From Trachythela sp. YZ-2020 (Eukaryota; Cnidaria; Anthozoa; Malacalcyonacea; Clavulariidae), in NCBI GenBank assembly GCA_016169945.1, contig JADLSH010000061.1, positions 1,488,001 through 1,552,000 on the forward strand: 64,000 nt of DNA, given 5' to 3'. Below the pieces are notes generated by a model that was given only the letters and a program-made list of their open reading frames with translations, did no database searches and was not told the origin of the DNA. Each line of letters opens with the position of its first letter. Within the stretch, counting starts at the first letter, position 1. Below, in pieces: positions 53,395 through 64,000 of the stretch. A program made the translations under genes and the position numbers.

Positions 53395-56300
53395 CTAATT
53401 TTGGTAATCTAACATTGTTAAAGTTCTATTCAAAATATCATAAAAAGCATCAAAAGCATTATTAATTGTTATGTTCTCTGGGATTTGCCTTCCTATTTCA
53501 TCAGCTTGAGCTGCACCTAACCCACAGTTGGTTTCAGGAACTTCCACCATACCCGGTTCTACTTCTGCAACAGCTTCCTCCCAGTCAACTCCATAATTGT
53601 GATAGTCATCCCCTTCCTAACAAACAAATTGTTAACATATTGTAATGTTAAGCACTAAAAAGGTATCAGTGATCAGTGGCGAACACACTCGGAAAAAGTG
53701 CAGATGCAAGTTTTGCAGATGCAAGTTTAGAATGCCAGAATATACAGTATCCCTGCCCATTCTTCTGTAAATTTCAGTGTAAAAAACATTTAAGCCACAA
53801 ACTTTAAACAAATTTGCTTAAATAATAGATAATCAGGCTTTCATGGTAGAAAGAAAAACGTTTGCATTGTTACAGCTGAGTTACTCAGTTAATCTGCCAT
53901 CACTTAAAGGCTTTTTGAAATTTCTGGGGGATCTGACCCCCTTAGTGTCTGCCACTGTGTATGATATGATAAAAAGTCTTTGACACCCACCTTAAAGATT
54001 TCCCTTGCTATGGTGGAATTTGTCTCAGATATGGCATTCAAACCTTGTATCCACAGTTGCAAAGGGGTTTTGTTATGTTCAGAGCGAAGTGGGTGTTGAA
54101 TCCAGGCATCTTTCCAAGACGTCAGATGGTTGTTTATAAGTGGAAGAAAGACAGAATGAAGGCACCACAAGTGTGTCTCGTTATTTGGATCAAGCAAGCC
54201 TTGCCTCTCCATTTCGTAAAACAGGTCATAAAATACCCCGGTACATCCCTGAAATACGTCACGCCAAAGCCTTTCAATTCTTTGGTTATGAATGCTTTTT
54301 CCTAAAATGAATTGACACATCCTGCTCAGATTCCTCAATTTCAATATTTTCCTATTAATCTATGTTGCCTTAAAATTATCTGTGAAAATATACAGTATTG
54401 ATTTCATTTAGATGTACTTCCTAGGTTAAAATGAAGCACAGAGAAAAGTCTCTATGTTGAATATGTATCGCCTTGTACCATGTAATGATCAGGATAGGTT
54501 ATATATATATTTGCTTTCCGAGTAAGATATTCAACGTAACTTGTCCAGTGAGATGGTCAGTAATATATTGACACCGCTAAAACATGGCCTGCCTACTATA
54601 AAGTGCAAAAATGTAATAAACACCCAGGGCATTTATAAGATAATTTACAATATTGCCCTGTCACAAACCTGTTATCATGCTTCCTCTTCCAGGTCCACGT
54701 TGTTGGTGATTCAACATGAACCAAGCAACCTGGACATTCTCCCCACCCTTATCAGATCTGACACGCGAAGGCAGGCCATATGTTTCTACAGCATTCGTAA
54801 ATGCTGTTAAAACAGTCTCAGCCTTGTTGTTGTTTGATGCGACAAGGTACACTGGTATCCGTGAGAAACCATCAATTCCCCCATGAATAACAATCCTCCA
54901 CCTATAAAGTAAATAGAACTGCAACCTAGTAGTACGTCCTTCATGTTAATTCACCAAAAGTGAAATCATCTGACAGACTAAAACGGTAAAGCATTATAGG
55001 GTTTATCGAGGTGTATTGCTGCCTTGTGTACAACCTGTCCTTGTTTAATTACACCAAATGATCTTATTCATTGAAGGGAATGCATTGACGCTTTTTGAAT
55101 ACCTTATCAGTTTATGGTTTCCATCAATATGCCACAAACTTAGGGGATTGTGAACTTCATATTTTCTCCTCCTCACTGCCTGTGCCCAACGGTCCATCAT
55201 ACCAATAGGATCAGTTCTTATTAGCGATTCCCTTATTCTGAAATGTTGCACCCGATGTCCTTTACCCATAACAAAGCCTTTTGTCAAGCGAATACCAGTA
55301 TTGGGATTTCTATTCTGTGCTTCCCTTACAAGTTCATCAAGCTGCTCATCACTAATGGCACTATAAGTTGCTGTTAAACAAAACATTTCATTTCATTGGG
55401 GAGTCTAAGATACTGTGAGTGAGAAGACAATTCAGTGTATACGATTAAGTATTTTACAATCTTAATGCAATAACAAGTAATTAATTTCACTATGCCAGAT
55501 CAATTAAACCCAAATGCTATAAGGGGTTTTTGCCTTCAATAAATCCACAAATTTAGTTTAGTTTAGTTTAATAGCTTTATCATCGAATAAAATATTTACA
55601 GATGAACGGTGGTCCAACAGAGCAAAGCCCCAATTGAACTGGACTACCGCAGTATTATCATTTTGTGCCTGCAAGCAAATTTCATAACTTCAAAATGTGC
55701 CTCCAAAAATGCATCATATTTTCAGTTTTGAAAGCTAAATTTCTCTAAAATTTCAGGATCCTTGAAGGCATTGCTTTTAATATGGGGACTAGACAAGCAG
55801 GTGTTTATACTGAGTGTCACAGCCAGCCAGCCTGGAAAACCAGACAGAGTTTGACTTCCCTTCAAATGCAAAAATATCATCCTCCGTAATCAGGGAGCCC
55901 AGTTACACTGTATGGGGGAATTTCATTTCAGTAACCAATTCCATCATGGTAATGCACTTATCAATGTCAAGCCCCAGGGGGAAGTCAGACATATGTGGAG
56001 CATTTCAAGGGTAGGGATAATTGAATTGAAAACCTGTAATGTGTTGCTCAAAAAATCAAATGCTCCACACCAGCCTTGAAAACGTTTTCGTGTTTGACAA
56101 ATATTTCCAGCCCAACAGTGGGACATTTGACTGACAACACACTTTAATACAGGACTGCAGGCATTAAATCCATCATTCAAGACAACCATTCCAACAGACC
56201 AACACTTAATATATAATGGCTACTATTTTGTACGATAATAATGTGTATATTACTCACCAGTAACACTCATCCCAAATGATTTTATCCTACGTTCCAACGT

Positions 56301-56714
56301 TCTTTTGCTAATCCTGAGCATGTTACATATTTCACCGACCTTAAAACCTTGCTCCAACAAAAAGTTCACTTGTTCTTCCTTTATGTCAAAGGCAGGTTTT
56401 CCACGTCCACCAGTATATATTTTTGTTGGACCTATATTGTCACTAGAGGCTTTAAAACGATGCTCACATTCATGTATTACCCGGTAGGTCCGGTCAACCA
56501 ACTCTAATGTCCTGTCATCAATACCAACATTCACAAAATATCTTTTCAGTACGTCGAGCCTCAAAGCTATACCCTCAACACAATCTGGGTCATTCAAAGA
56601 ATCTAATCTGTATATTAAATCTTCAACAGTGTTTAAGGCATTGAATAGATCAACATTTCCAATCGCTTCTGCTGCATTCCCTTCCAAGGATTCAGACGCC
56701 ATTTTTTTTGTCAT
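53395..56714 (-). CDS. IS3EU-like DDE transposase (integrase core), five exons, intact
   Basis: Minus-strand exons 56,258-56,714, 55,103-55,370, 54,669-54,901, 53,991-54,301 and 53,395-53,616 have GT/AG borders and phases that join without error to 496 aa from MTKKMASES (ATG 56,714; MASES at 56,702 is an alternative). Exon 1 has a C-terminal helix-turn-helix ([20 protein letters not shown]...SKRTLERRI). Catalytic residues: Asp in [13 protein letters not shown] (exon 2), Asp in [12 protein letters not shown] (exon 3), Glu in [15 protein letters not shown] (exon 4). The last exon is acidic. It would cut and join the element ends in the nucleus. All required residues are present, so the element may be autonomous. 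Confidence 0.85.
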
Positions 56715-56734
56715 AATTATATCGCGCGAACGTG

Positions 56735-57113
56735 GGTGAAGGTTGCGTGATGGTCTGGACACGAATTGAATGTGCCGGTGGGTTGTACGTATGTTAGCTA
56801 ATGAATATTGGCGGACATTTCACGCTATGGTCTGTCGCCGCCAATATTGAACTTCTCGTATTCATGTGTTGATTAATTTTCAACATATTTCGAACATTGA
56901 ACTTCTGATGGGTGCTGAATAATCGGTATGTTCAATGTCCGATTTAACTTCAATGTCGGAAATGTGTTGAATAATATACATGTTCAATATCCGATTTAAC
57001 TTCAATGTCGAAAATATGTTGAATAACAAACAACTTCAATGTCCGAAATAACTTCAATGTCAGAAGATTTGAATGACGATAAACATGAATATTGGCGGTA
57101 ATATGACGCCATA
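56735..57113 (-). repeat. right terminal inverted repeat of the 12.7-kb transposon
   Basis: Complement of the left repeat; it ends AATATGACGCCATA followed by the duplicated ATTTTA. Confidence 0.85.
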
Positions 57114-57870
57114 ATTTTACTCGTCAATACGTTCACTATATTTCGATCTGTTCAGCAAGCTACTTCGCTGCGATTCTTTGGGTATTTTCATGGTATCCTT
57201 AAACTAAAGCAATCTCAATTCTACTTTAAAGATGGATAGTCTGGGAAAACAATTTGATGTTGGTGAGTGTTGTTAAGATTAGAGATAACATAGCGTATAA
57301 GTTATATGTGGAAATATTTCGTTGAAAATATGCTTACAAAGGCAAATTTTCCATACATGCACAGCCAAATCAGAACCGAATCTTATGAACCGATTAACGT
57401 TTGAGCGATGTTGTTTTTATTTCTGCCTTCATTGGTTTTACCGCACATACATTTTATTTGATATTTGAGTTATTTAAGATTTTAATCCTGTCTGCGTATG
57501 TTATAAACATAGGGTATAAATTGTAGAAATATGTCGTTGAAAATTCGCTTATACTGAAAGCAAATTTCCCATACTTGATCAATTCACAGCAGAATGTTTT
57601 GAAGCACTAACCTATAGGCTATAGGGGATGTGTCTGTTGCCCTTTTCCTGGTTTACTGCCATTTACTGCAAATTTGTCAGTTGATCATGAATTACATCAG
57701 AATTATATCCTTCATTGCATAAGAACTGTAACTCAATCAAAAGTCAGTTATATATCAATCTTATTTCCTGCTATGTTTAAGCTATTTTTGCTAAGACCAA
57801 TTAAAATCCATGTAGGTACAAAGTCACACATACGTTATCCCATGAAATATCATAACGACAATCATTTGAG
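57114..57870 (+). repeat. right flank of the transposon, duplicated at 61,444-61,880
   Basis: Shares TTAAACTAAAGCA, TCTCAATTCTACT and CATACTTGAT-type stretches with 61.45-61.88 kb in the same order. No gene is supported. Confidence 0.75.
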
Positions 57871-59926
57871 AATACGCAAACTGTTCATAGAAAAAATATA
57901 AGATATATCTACAACTCTACAAATCTATAAACGCGCGCCAAATCTACAACTATTCAAATGCAAAGCATTGTGCTTTATAGGTGACTCACAGAAGACATTT
58001 GATTGCAGTAAATTGTCGCCCCTGAAGCATGGGTTTAGATATAACAGTATAAACCAACAGCGCTTGGACTTATTTTGCTTTTCGTCAGTTTTAACTTCGG
58101 CGTAATAACCTCATGGTCTACCAAGGTCGTTACGCAAGGCAAGAGATCATTATGCGCAAATATAATAAACGGGTAACATACCTTCCTTCTACACATTTTA
58201 ACCTATATATTTAAAGTACCTTTGTGTATGAGACTACAAAATATATTACACATAATTAATAATTTTAAAAATTTCTTCCAAATAGACAAATACTGTTATG
58301 ACATATTAACAACTTTTGATCTACTACAATCATACAACTAGATATATTTATGAACTTTAGGCTAGTATTAGGTATTATCTTTTACCTTGTAATTTATTTG
58401 TATCCTTTGTACCTCTTTTGGTACTTTGTTTGGAATAAAATTATTCATTTAATTATTCATAATTGTACGTTTTATTTCAATGTTATAAAGTGTTATAGTA
58501 GGTACACTTACTTTGGGGAAACAACTATATGGAAATTATTTGTGAAGACAATGTAAACTAAAGAATTTATCACAAAATATGCCAAATGTTGATTACTTTT
58601 AAGGCAGCGTATTAAATTTCGTTAGCTCACTAAAGCCATATGATTGCGTCTTCTTTTGCTCACCAACCATACGATTGTTTTACAGCAAGTGTATGTAGAA
58701 CGTAAATATATTTTGTGCTCGTTTAAATCAGAATAATGACACAATTTAAGACTATAAAAAAAGTCAATTTATCATATTATTTCAATGGCGTGCGGTTTTA
58801 ATATTTCAGACTTCGAAATAACAGGCAATTAAAATCAAATTTGTATGTGACCGGCTTAGGAAAAATGTCATTAGGTTATATTGAAACTTGTATTTTTATC
58901 TTTTATAAGAAGGAAATATTGTAACTATGGTTGTAGTTGTAGACCAGAGACAAGCTCTAATGAAAGTTGAAATGAAATGAAAAGTGCGAACTCTGCGATT
59001 TCGCTATGTCACGAAGTTTAGATATTTTAACACAACTTAGTCTTATAAAAATACAAAATCAAACACATTGATTCGTAAAACAAATACTAAGCGTGTTGCC
59101 ATTGTGAATTTAATCGCGTATTGGTGGCTTCCGATTGACCAAATAATATCGGGACACATATATAGAGATAGATGGATATTTTTTTTGGATAAACATGCAA
59201 ATATTTCTGAGTATTCTCGTGATGAATATGCCTTTCGTTATTTAATCAAATATTCCAGTGTTTATTAGCGGATTTGTATAGCAATGTTAGTGCTCATTAA
59301 CGAACAATTGTATTATATAGTAACACGCTCCATTGAGCGTCTATTTGCTGAGTTATTTAATAATTGTAGCTATAGTAGTCAATTTTCTCTCTGTGCACAA
59401 CAGACTGTACTTATTAGCATGCATTAGACATGTTAGAGATGTACATGCAGTGGCTAAAGTAACGAGCCATGCAGTACATCCTCGCCCTCGACTACTCGGC
59501 ACTTAAAGTTTATATATAAACACATCTTTGCACATGATACTAGAAATACATTCTACATAACTGTCCATTTATTGCAATGTTGTACAGTGTTATGGTATCA
59601 CAAACCTTCAAGAAACAAATTGTATTCTAACTATTACCAGTCTTCTGATGATATTACACATTTTGCTTGCTATGAAAGAGCGTATTAAATTGCTGTAGTG
59701 AGAAGTTTAGTCGAAATAGAAAATGATGGCACAATTTAAGGCTATAAAGGAAGAACTTTGGACTGTAGGTAAGCATGAAAGCCGTGCAAAAAGCCTAACG
59801 CGCCCGAATGAAACAAACTGCGTGTCGCCGGATGCATTAAGGTTACTCCATATGATGAAAACACTGATTCCATCAGTTTTTAAATTTTTATATGTATGAA
59901 TTGAGGGGCTTAAAATCTTTCGATCC
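57871..59926. other. no gene seen
   Basis: AT-rich sequence with only short frames. No splice-supported exon or repeat family recognised. Confidence 0.4.
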
Positions 59927-60092
59927 TCACAGATTATTTTCAAAAATATTAAAATGCGACCGAGATATAACTGTAAATGTTTTAAATTCGAATAATTTTG
60001 CCGCGAAAATAGTAATTGTAATTGACATTCTGCTAATTGGTGTTAACTCAATACCGGATGGAGATGCAGGTGAGAAATTTTGTAGCAACGCA

Positions 60093-60187
60093 CATACCCA
60101 ATAGCTCTCATGTCCTGAATTTCGTTTTGCTGATTTAGCTTGCTCCTTATTCGCTTTGCTCTCCCTACATTTGCGTTTTGCCGGCAT
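60093..60187 (-). CDS. possible first exon, basic N-terminus
   Basis: ATG 60,187 gives MPAKRKCRESKANKEQAKSA followed by KRNSGHESYW, a Lys/Arg-rich start that could be a nuclear signal. No downstream exon is identified, so this is weak. Confidence 0.2.
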
Positions 60188-60496
60188 ATTTTAATGTTTT
60201 TGTTTTGCCTGTTACGCACTTATAACAAACTAGATAATAAACGCAGAACCACCTTGCCCAGAGCACCTTGCCAAAAGTACTTTGATGAGCTTCGATCTGA
60301 TTGTTTTACAGTTTGAAGTGAGAACAGAGGGCGGAGAAACACAACAGGGAGTGGAAAACCCCCACGAAATCTCTTTTGGCCTTTTACACAGAATGAAATA
60401 TTCTCAGATTGTCCTCACAAAAAGAGAAATGCACCGTGCACGTTTTATCCGATTCCTTCCAAACTTTGCCACAATGTAGAACAATAGTTAAGGAGC

Positions 60497-60648
60497 AAAA
60501 ATGTGTTCGCGTTTTTCGTTTAACGCCATAGTTTTCGAGTTATAGGCATCCGTTCTACCGTGTATACAAAATTTGTGTGAGTCAACTTGTCTGCTTTATA
60601 TCAAAGCAAATACAATAGCTGTCAAAAAATGCGAACACACTTTTGTTC
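60497..60648. mobile_element. MITE with AAAATGTGTTCGCGTTTTT ends
   Basis: Left AAAATGTGTTCGCGTTTTT is mirrored by AAAAAATGCGAACACACTTT at 60,626. About 150 bp, non-coding; Tc1-like in style. Confidence 0.6.
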
Positions 60649-61289
60649 TTTGATTATCTGAGATCGATGGGAAATATGATGTTTTGCAGGTCCTAGGGTT
60701 AAATAGGCGGCGTGCAAATCTCGTGACGCGAAGGAGGTCAGATTTTCAAAAGTAGCCCGTAGCAACCACAATGTTTTAAAAATGCTGGTTACAACAATAA
60801 CACAAAATTTGACGGCAAAAGCGTAAAAATTGAGCGCGCGGTGAGCATTTTTGTAAAACGCCATTTCATCATGTGGAGTAACCTTAACGGCCTTCATTAT
60901 CATACAAACTGATATATAATGTATAAATATGTTTTCAAATCAACTCAGTGTGTCATAATTGGTACTTCGGAGTCGATGTAGCCAATCTAGAGTGAAGTAA
61001 AATCCAAGGAAAACCGAAGTAGTATAGAGGATAACAATAATATTTAAGACAAAACCTTGTGCTTGGTGATCCAGGAGTTTTAGAAAGAAAAATAAACGCT
61101 CTTTCAAAACGTGAGAACTTCCACAGTACGAAGCCAATTGATATCCTAGTTAATCATAAACAAAGAGTGGGAAGGTTAAGGCAGTTCCCTTTGTATTATA
61201 AAATATATTATTGGTAATAAATTGTAATCAATTGAAATGATTATTAATAAACAATTTAGTTCATTGTTTTAGGTCCTAAATTTTCCGCG

Positions 61290-61880
61290 TTTCAGTTGCT
61301 CTTGTGTGTTCTGGTTCTCCGTAATCCGGCTTTCACGAATAGCCACACACAAACTATTGCGTAAGCTGGGAAGTGTCACGCTGTTGACAATTTGATACAC
61401 GATACGATCATTTTGAGATCATCAGAATTAGGCTGGCATAATTATTTTACTCGTCAACACTCGCACTAAATCTAAGACTTCTTTTGGTAATATTAATACA
61501 TTGTATCATTAAACTAAAGCAGTCTCAATTCTACTCTGAAGAGTCGATAGTCTGGGAACTGATTTAACCATAACATAGCATATGAATTACATGTAGCTAG
61601 AAATATTTCGTGAAAAATCTGTTTAAAAAGGCAAATTTCCCATACTTGATAATTGATCAAGTCACATAGCAGAATGTTTTGAAGCAGTAACCTATAGGCA
61701 ATGTGTCTGTTACCTTTCCCTCGTTTATTGCTATTTACTGCACATCAGAATTATATCATTCATTGTATATAAGAACCATAACTCAATCAAGAGTCAGTTA
61801 TTTCTCTATCTTATTTCCTGCTATCTTCTTAATATATAGAGTTCAGCTCTACATCATTTTATATAAACAGTCACATGAAA
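61290..61880 (+). repeat. paralogous empty site of the 12.7-kb transposon
   Basis: 61,300-61,440 matches the left flank (44,230-44,388: CCGTAATCCGGC, GAGATCATCAGAA) and 61,444-61,880 matches the right flank. A single ATTTTA (61,444-61,449) sits at the junction where the transposon has its duplication. Confidence 0.85.
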
Positions 61881-62035
61881 GCTTTGACTCAAAATTTAAT
61901 AGTGCAGACTACAGTTTGTGCTGTTTAAATTCACCTGAATTTTTATACTTGTTGCAATATACATGAAATACTGAAAAGCCAACGAAAATGCCTACCTTAC
62001 ACTAAATAATATGTAATGTATTAACATTGTCAAAC

Positions 62036-62602
62036 CTTCAACGGATGCTTTGGACGTCCTTTTCGCTTGCCTTGGGTGCCATCTTTCCGAAATGACATTC
62101 TCGCATACTGTTCGATCTGGACAGTCGTTTCGTCCGTAAAAACAACGTCTTCGAAGGTGTCCTTTCTCGATAAGGCGTCAAGGCAAAACGCTAGCCTTTT
62201 AATCTTGTTTGGCTCGCGAACAAACTGGCAATAACGAGTATTCTCGCATTTCCAACCCAATTTCTCACGTCTGACAAGACGTATAGTCGACGATGACACA
62301 TCGAGGCCACACTCTTTTGACATGATATTTTTTAGTTCCTCGGACGTTAACTTGTCGTTGCCTCTCATTTTCCCGTCAATAAAGGTCAGATGCTCCTCCG
62401 ACAACTGTGATTTCCTTCCACTGCGGGAAGCATCGAGTAGACTACCGTTTGTGCGGTGGCGTGAAAGGAATTTACTCACAGATGTCCGCGAGACACTGAT
62501 TCCGTACTCGGCTAAAACTCTTGTAATGCCGGTCACATTCATGTTCTTATCTGACGAAAGAGACACAATCCGTCTTCGAGCGTATAACGACAGTTTTCCC
62601 AT
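62036..62602 (-). pseudogene. Tc1/mariner-like transposase, N-terminal part only
   Basis: ATG 62,602 (MGKLSLYARRRIVSLSS). Residues 1-110 form the paired-like helix-turn-helix DNA-binding region (VTGITRVLAEYGISVSRTSV; SGRKSQLSEEHLTFID; LTSEELKNIMSKECGLDVSS). Then DVVFTDETTVQIEQY supplies the first catalytic Asp of a DDE_3 domain. The frame ends KHPLKV with a possible donor AAG|GTTTG at 62,036. No exon with the remaining Asp and Glu/Asp follows, so the gene is truncated or split outside my detection. Confidence 0.75.
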
Positions 62603-62834
62603 ATTTATAAGAAAAATATTCAACAAAATTTGAAAATACAAACGCTGAAATAAGTGAAATACTTCGACTCACCCTCGCAGAATTTTCCTATTATATTTTG
62701 ATCTCTGAAGCACAGATTAAGTATGAATACTTATTCTGTGTCTGAAGTCTGAATTATATTTACCCACGGAACTTTCCGACTTTGAGAGTCGTATTATTTT
62801 CGGTTTCTGCCGTAAATTTCGGTCAAATTTCAAA

Positions 62835-63020
62835 ACGCCCACACAACCGCGGGCGACCCGGGGTTTACCCGCGGGCAAACCGAGGGTGGCCTCCGGGTAG
62901 CCCGTGGGCGACCTCCGGGGAGGCCGCGCGCGGCATTCGGGGAGACCGCGGGCGACCTTCGGGGGACCCGCATGGCGCCTCCGGTGAAACCGCGTGTGGC
63001 CCGCGGTTACTCGCGGTTTT
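62835..63020 (+). repeat. GC-rich degenerate repeat island
   Basis: Units of about 24 bp around CCGCGGGCGACC and CCTCCGGGG alternate, strikingly GC-rich against the AT-rich surroundings. A + strand frame through it is a by-product of the repeat. Confidence 0.65.
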
Positions 63021-63084
63021 ATGTTAAGTTACTTCTAGGCAGTACTGTAAGTGAGCACTTCTACGGGACTTGCTAAATATGTGA

Positions 63085-63165
63085 GAACCCCGAGAGTACC
63101 CCTACAGAATCCACAAGAGAACCCCGAGAGAACCCCTACAGAACCCCGAGAGAACCCCTAGAGAA
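63085..63165 (+). repeat. 22-bp minisatellite, about four copies
   Basis: Unit GAGAACCCCGAGAGAACCCC with TAC or TAG spacers. Confidence 0.8.
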
Positions 63166-64000
63166 TGTGACTTTCTTTTTAATAGAAATATACAAAACGT
63201 CAGGTGATCTAAGCTGGAAAGTAGTGTAAACCCTGGTCAATATGTGTAAAAACTGTATATTTGTGCGAATCGCCTTAATGCGAAGACGCATGAGAAAAAT
63301 GCGAACTTAATGCGAAGACGCATGAGAAAAATATGAAGGTGATGGAATTCAAGAAGGATGTGTGTGCTATGCAAAAGGAATGGTACAGCTAGAAAAACTT
63401 GTACAATGTGGCGATATCACCCTTAAAGGATTCGTGAACTTAGTATTGTCAATGACTAACAAAATATGTGTGCATAGATCAACCTAAATTTATGCGCGCA
63501 CGGCTCATTGAACACAGCATGCCAAAGTAAACATCAGTAAGCTAAAGCATCTATAGTAAACATCGCTATAGCACATCAAAGTCCCTTAACGATATGACAT
63601 CAGCAATAAGTGCCTCATAAACTGTCCACATTTTTATCGCAAAAGGAGAGAGAGACGATTTTGTAATGTCATAATAAAAAGGTCTTATCAGTGCTAACTA
63701 ACAAAATATGTGTGCATAGCCATAGATTAAAATGTTTACTTAGACTCATGCTGCTAAGTCGGAAATCATTATTTTATATTCCAATTAGCTGTCAAAAATT
63801 ATTCAAATCCTTTGTATCTCACAGCTAAGTAAGCTAGTAATAAAACTTAGTCAGTGGGAAATCACTATTGGCTTGATCAATGCGTGATTATCAAAGTATT
63901 TCATGTGGGGGTATCAATTTTCAACTTCGCGAGCAACAGCCTCTGCATATATAGCCTTAGTGTTGTGTTCTCATTATTGTGAGTAAGATCAGAAGTCTTC
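63166..64000. other. no gene seen
   Basis: Contains a two-copy repeat AATGCGAAGACGCATGAGAA at 63,278 and 63,310 and a duplicated TAACAAAATATGTGTGCATA at 63,458 and 63,699. No exon. Confidence 0.45.

Larger units (their letters stand above)
44389..57113. mobile_element. 12.7-kb IS3EU-like DNA transposon carrying a HECT ligase gene
   Basis: Terminal inverted repeats of about 370 bp start TATGGCGTCATATTACCGCC and share long blocks (GTTGATTAATTTTCAACATA region, TTGGCGGACATTTCACGC). A 6-bp duplication ATTTTA flanks both ends (44,383-44,388; 57,114-57,119). Ends of TAY form and 6-bp duplications match the IS3EU superfamily as I recall it. An intact transposase lies on the minus strand at the right, and a UBA/HECT gene on the + strand fills the left half. 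A paralogous empty site is present at 61,444-61,449. Confidence 0.85.

Noticed and set aside
60622..60903. Minus-strand 93-codon frame
   Set aside because: Overlaps a MITE end and shows no protein-like pattern.

Overview
The window is nuclear DNA of an animal, most likely an early-branching one (sponge or cnidarian). Genes are split by introns with GT/AG junctions, and the DNA between them is AT-rich and full of MITEs, hairpin elements, tRNA-derived SINEs, (TA)n tracts and large DNA transposons. I cannot name the species.

Layout. 1-5.8 kb: a multi-exon + strand gene of unknown function with a hAT-like and a mariner-like MITE in its introns. 6.3-9.8 kb: a minus-strand HIRAN-like pseudogene and an EXO1-type nuclease gene. 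11.4-13.2 kb: a two-exon minus-strand gene fragment. 13.2-24.7 kb: repeats, including a broken MULE transposase, a scrambled satellite array and a SINE. 24,708-41,272: a 16,565-bp virus-like insertion. 41.3-44.4 kb: repeats. 44,389-57,113: a 12.7-kb DNA transposon with an intact five-exon DDE integrase-type transposase and a damaged UBA/HECT ubiquitin-ligase gene. 57.1-64 kb: little coding DNA, a truncated Tc1/mariner-like transposase, and a paralogous empty site for the 12.7-kb transposon.

The main discovery candidate is the 16.6-kb insertion. It has inverted repeats of about 1 kb that start AG and end CT, and it is flanked by a perfect 6-bp duplication CACGGA, which are the termini of Maverick/Polinton elements. 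The usual Polinton genes (integrase, capsid, packaging ATPase, protease, catalytic DNA polymerase) are not visible. It carries instead an RPB5-like RNA polymerase subunit, a remnant of the region that precedes polinton/adintovirus family-B DNA polymerases, a SAP/coiled-coil protein, duplicated Cys-rich zinc-finger genes inside both inverted repeats, and an expanded lineage-specific family (motif CKYWEENLT) in at least eight copies or fragments. Genes are short, intronless and tightly packed. Recurrent upstream elements (a stem-loop leader, a box exactly 38 bp before two ATGs, TATA boxes) and baculovirus-hr-like repeats next to both ends suggest a viral transcription and replication plan. Several genes carry frameshifts, and host MITEs have landed inside, so this copy is an endogenised, partly decayed genome or a non-autonomous derivative.

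The two large elements are unrelated by their genes, although both have 6-bp target duplications. All calls come from reading the sequence; no database search was run.
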